DNA from: Candidatus Omnitrophota bacterium
Lineage (GTDB): Bacteria; Omnitrophota; Gorgyraeia; JAFGHF01
Direction of reading: 5' to 3'
NCBI GenBank assembly: GCA_018899075.1
Contig: JAHIIS010000069.1
Span: 1-7,863 of the forward strand
DNA: 7,863 nucleotides
The notes beneath the pieces were generated by a model. It did not search any database. It had not been told where the DNA came from and was given only the letters and a program-made list of their open reading frames with translations. Below are positions 6,034-7,863 of this stretch, piece after piece; the stretch's first letter is position 1, and each line of letters opens with the position of its first letter. A program made the position numbers and the translations under genes.

Positions 6034-7032
6034 TTACTTTTTGCCTTTTATTCTCGAGCCAATCTTTACAGCCAATTTAATCGCTTCAACCATCGAGCCG
6101 GGATTGGCCTTATTTTTTCCTGCTATATCATAGGCAGTCCCATGGTCGGGTGAGGTGCGCACGAAAGGAAGCCCTAAAGTAAGATTTACTCCTTGATGGA
6201 AGGCAAACGTCTTTAAGGGGATCAGGCCCTGGTCGTGATACATCGCAACTACAGCATCAAATTTGCCCTGCGAGGCCGAATAAAAAAGGGTATCTGCCGG
6301 CAACGGGCCTTCTATAGAAGCAAATTTTTTAGCCTTTACAACTGCCGGCCGGATAATCTTGATTTCCTCCTGCCCCAGGATTCCCTCCTCTCCGCTGTGG
6401 GGATTCAGGCCGCAAACGCCTATCCGCGGACGGCGAATTCCAAAATATTTCTTTAGAGCAAATACAGTCAGGCCCAAGAGCTCGTATATTTTCTCTGCGG
6501 TTAAAGCCTTTGCTACTTTTTTTAAGGCAATGTGCCTGGTCGCCAATACTACTTTAAATGGACCTCCTATTAACATCATCGCAAAGTTCCTGGTTTTTGT
6601 GCGTTGAGCCAGGTATTCCGTGTGTCCCCTGAATAGACGCCCGGCCTGGCTAATAGTGTGCTTATTGACCGGAGCGGTTACGAGGACATCTATCTTTTTC
6701 AAACTGATTAACTTTAAAGCTGCTTTGATAAAGTCCAGGGATGCTAATCCATAAGCCGCAATGCCCCGGCCGAATACCAATTTAGATATGGCCCCTACAT
6801 TCAATAACGCAATACCTTTATGCGGGAGCTCTTCTTCGTTTTGAATCCTATCTATTTTTAATCTTATTTTAGATATGCGCGCTGTCTTCTCTATCGCAAA
6901 GGAATTGCCGATAATGAGGAAATTTGCCAATCTTTGGATTCTCCTATCCCCAAGCGCCTTAACAACTACTTCCGGCCCAATGCCTGCCGGGTCTCCCAGT
7001 GTAATAGCGCAAGTTAACCTATCTTTGCTCAT
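6034..7032 (-). CDS. pdxA: 4-hydroxythreonine-4-phosphate dehydrogenase PdxA
   Basis: PdxA oxidises 4-phosphohydroxy-L-threonine with NAD(P)+ in the DXP-dependent pathway to pyridoxine 5'-phosphate. The protein has 332 residues, as is usual. Motifs are GDPAGIGPEVVVKAL (13-27), TAPVNKHTI (119-127) and GHTEYLA (136-142, substrate-binding His-Thr). The three likely metal ligands are His167 (ATRHIAL), His212 (NPHSGEEG) and His266 (MYHDQGLIPLK). The C-terminal block is VRTSPDHGTAYDIAGK (291-306). The ATG at 7032 has AAGGA about 8 nt upstream, and the gene overlaps the preceding parvulin gene by 14 nt, so the two are translationally linked. The surA-pdxA order also occurs in enterobacteria. A homologue acting on a related substrate (PdxA2 type) is less likely given the cofactor-biosynthesis neighbour coaX. 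Confidence 0.97.
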   Translation of the reverse strand: MSKDRLTCAITLGDPAGIGPEVVVKALGDRRIQRLANFLIIGNSFAIEKTARISKIRLKIDRIQNEEELPHKGIALLNVGAISKLVFGRGIAAYGLASLDFIKAALKLISLKKIDVLVTAPVNKHTISQAGRLFRGHTEYLAQRTKTRNFAMMLIGGPFKVVLATRHIALKKVAKALTAEKIYELLGLTVFALKKYFGIRRPRIGVCGLNPHSGEEGILGQEEIKIIRPAVVKAKKFASIEGPLPADTLFYSASQGKFDAVVAMYHDQGLIPLKTFAFHQGVNLTLGLPFVRTSPDHGTAYDIAGKNKANPGSMVEAIKLAVKIGSRIKGKK

Positions 7033-7863
7033 CAGAACTATCCTTCTTAATCATGATATAGGCATTCTCTTTAAGTTTTTCTATCCATTCTTTAAATGCC
7101 TCTGTAAACTTCTTTCTATATAGAATCTGCCTGATTATATCTTGTGCTTCAGAAAAAGTAAGGGGTTTGGCGGGCTCCTTTTTTACGACCTTAAAAATGC
7201 GATAGCCTTGATGAGTTTTTATAACATCGGTAAACTCTCCGGCGGTGAGCTTAAAGACTGCCTCGTCTATTTCTTCAATTAATTCTCCCTTTTCCACAAA
7301 AAAGCCTGAGTCCCCGCCTTCGCCGGCCATTGCTCCTTGAGAATAGCTTTTAGCTAATTCTTCGAAGTTCTCGCCTTTTCTTAACCGCACAAGGACTCCT
7401 TTTGCCCTTCGCAACGCCTTGTATTCATCGTCGGAGCCATCCGCTCTGATCAGGATACTCGCCAGGTGCGCCCTCTCGGGCTGCACAAGTTCGGCCTCTT
7501 GCGATTTAAAAAAATCTTTTATCTCTATCGGGTCAATGTTGATTTTAGACCTTACAAAATAATCGACCGCCTTTTTCATAATTTCCTGGTCGCGAAATCT
7601 GTCCCGCAGGTCCTTAGGCCTAAGCCCTTGGGCCTCCAGGGCCAGCTCAAATTCCTCTTCGCCGGCAAAATTTTCCTTAATTTGCTCTATCTGGGCATCT
7701 ACTCTACTTTCATCAAACTTAATATCAAGTTTTTTGGCCTCGCAGAGAACGAGTTTTTCCTCCAGCATTTGATTAACGATATTCTCCTTCGCCAGTTTAA
7801 GCTTTTGAGCAAATTCCCGGGAATCCGGATAAATGACCCTGTATTCGGTTTCGATTGTAGCCA
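7019..7863 (-). CDS. Parvulin-type peptidyl-prolyl isomerase, SurA/PrsA-like, 5' end outside the window
   Basis: The reading frame stays open to the last base, so the N-terminus and any signal peptide are missing; 280 codons are visible. An internal ATG at 7768 could be mistaken for the start, but the upstream codons continue the domain (EFAQKLKLAKENIVNQMLEEKLVLCEAKK). The first 120 or so visible residues are helical and resemble a SurA_N-type chaperone domain (QMLEEKLVLCEAKKLDI). Residues about 130-228 form a PpiC rotamase domain: RAHLASILIR, GENFEELAKSYSQGAMAGEGGDSGFF, IDEAVFKLTAGEFTDVIKTHQGYRIFKV. The tail after it is helical. It probably assists folding of exported proteins in the periplasm or outside the membrane. 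It is the first visible gene of the cluster with pdxA and coaX. SurA versus PrsA cannot be settled without the N-terminus. Confidence 0.93.
   Translation of the reverse strand, partial: ATIETEYRVIYPDSREFAQKLKLAKENIVNQMLEEKLVLCEAKKLDIKFDESRVDAQIEQIKENFAGEEEFELALEAQGLRPKDLRDRFRDQEIMKKAVDYFVRSKINIDPIEIKDFFKSQEAELVQPERAHLASILIRADGSDDEYKALRRAKGVLVRLRKGENFEELAKSYSQGAMAGEGGDSGFFVEKGELIEEIDEAVFKLTAGEFTDVIKTHQGYRIFKVVKKEPAKPLTFSEAQDIIRQILYRKKFTEAFKEWIEKLKENAYIMIKKDSSDEQR

Overview
The window looks like chromosomal DNA from an uncultured-type bacterium of the PVC superphylum, most plausibly Omnitrophota. This is an inference. It rests on a Minf_1886-family protein (a family known mainly from Planctomycetes, Verrucomicrobia and relatives), a CBS-less GuaB3-type IMP dehydrogenase relative, and a CIRCE-controlled groESL. 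All protein genes lie on the minus strand, so transcription runs from high to low coordinates. No mobile element, CRISPR array, tRNA or rRNA was seen.

Layout in transcription order. (1) 7863-5240: a tight cluster of a parvulin-type peptidyl-prolyl isomerase (SurA/PrsA-like, 5' end outside the window), pdxA (14 nt overlap) and coaX (5 nt gap). It combines envelope protein folding with two cofactor steps, PLP and coenzyme A. (2) 5166-5112: a sigma-70-type promoter whose -10 box overlaps a perfect CIRCE operator, followed by groES and groEL. A strong intrinsic terminator, a heptamer tandem repeat and a three-armed inverted repeat follow groEL. (3) 2979-1765: a promoter with a very short leader drives the guaB3-like gene. 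(4) 1764-1421: a 344 bp non-coding gap that contains what looks like a complete RNA gene. It has a promoter (TTGACT-N17-TATACT), a folded RNA of about 210 nt closed by a 12 bp terminal stem, and an intrinsic terminator. The RNA carries the conserved blocks of the cyclic-di-GMP-I (GEMM-I) riboswitch with an unusually enlarged P3 arm. (5) 1420-1: cobO (corrinoid adenosyltransferase) with a UUG start in an awkward overlap with a near-consensus promoter, then a Minf_1886-family gene 4 nt away, then a secreted protein of unknown function cut off by the window start.

The most interesting item is the RNA at 1712-1441. It keeps the three nucleotides known to contact c-di-GMP in class I riboswitches, has a GAAA tetraloop and a near-canonical tetraloop receptor, and contains a second degenerate set of the same motifs inside P3. 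It is either a riboswitch leader of cobO or a free-standing terminated RNA. The sequence supports both readings.
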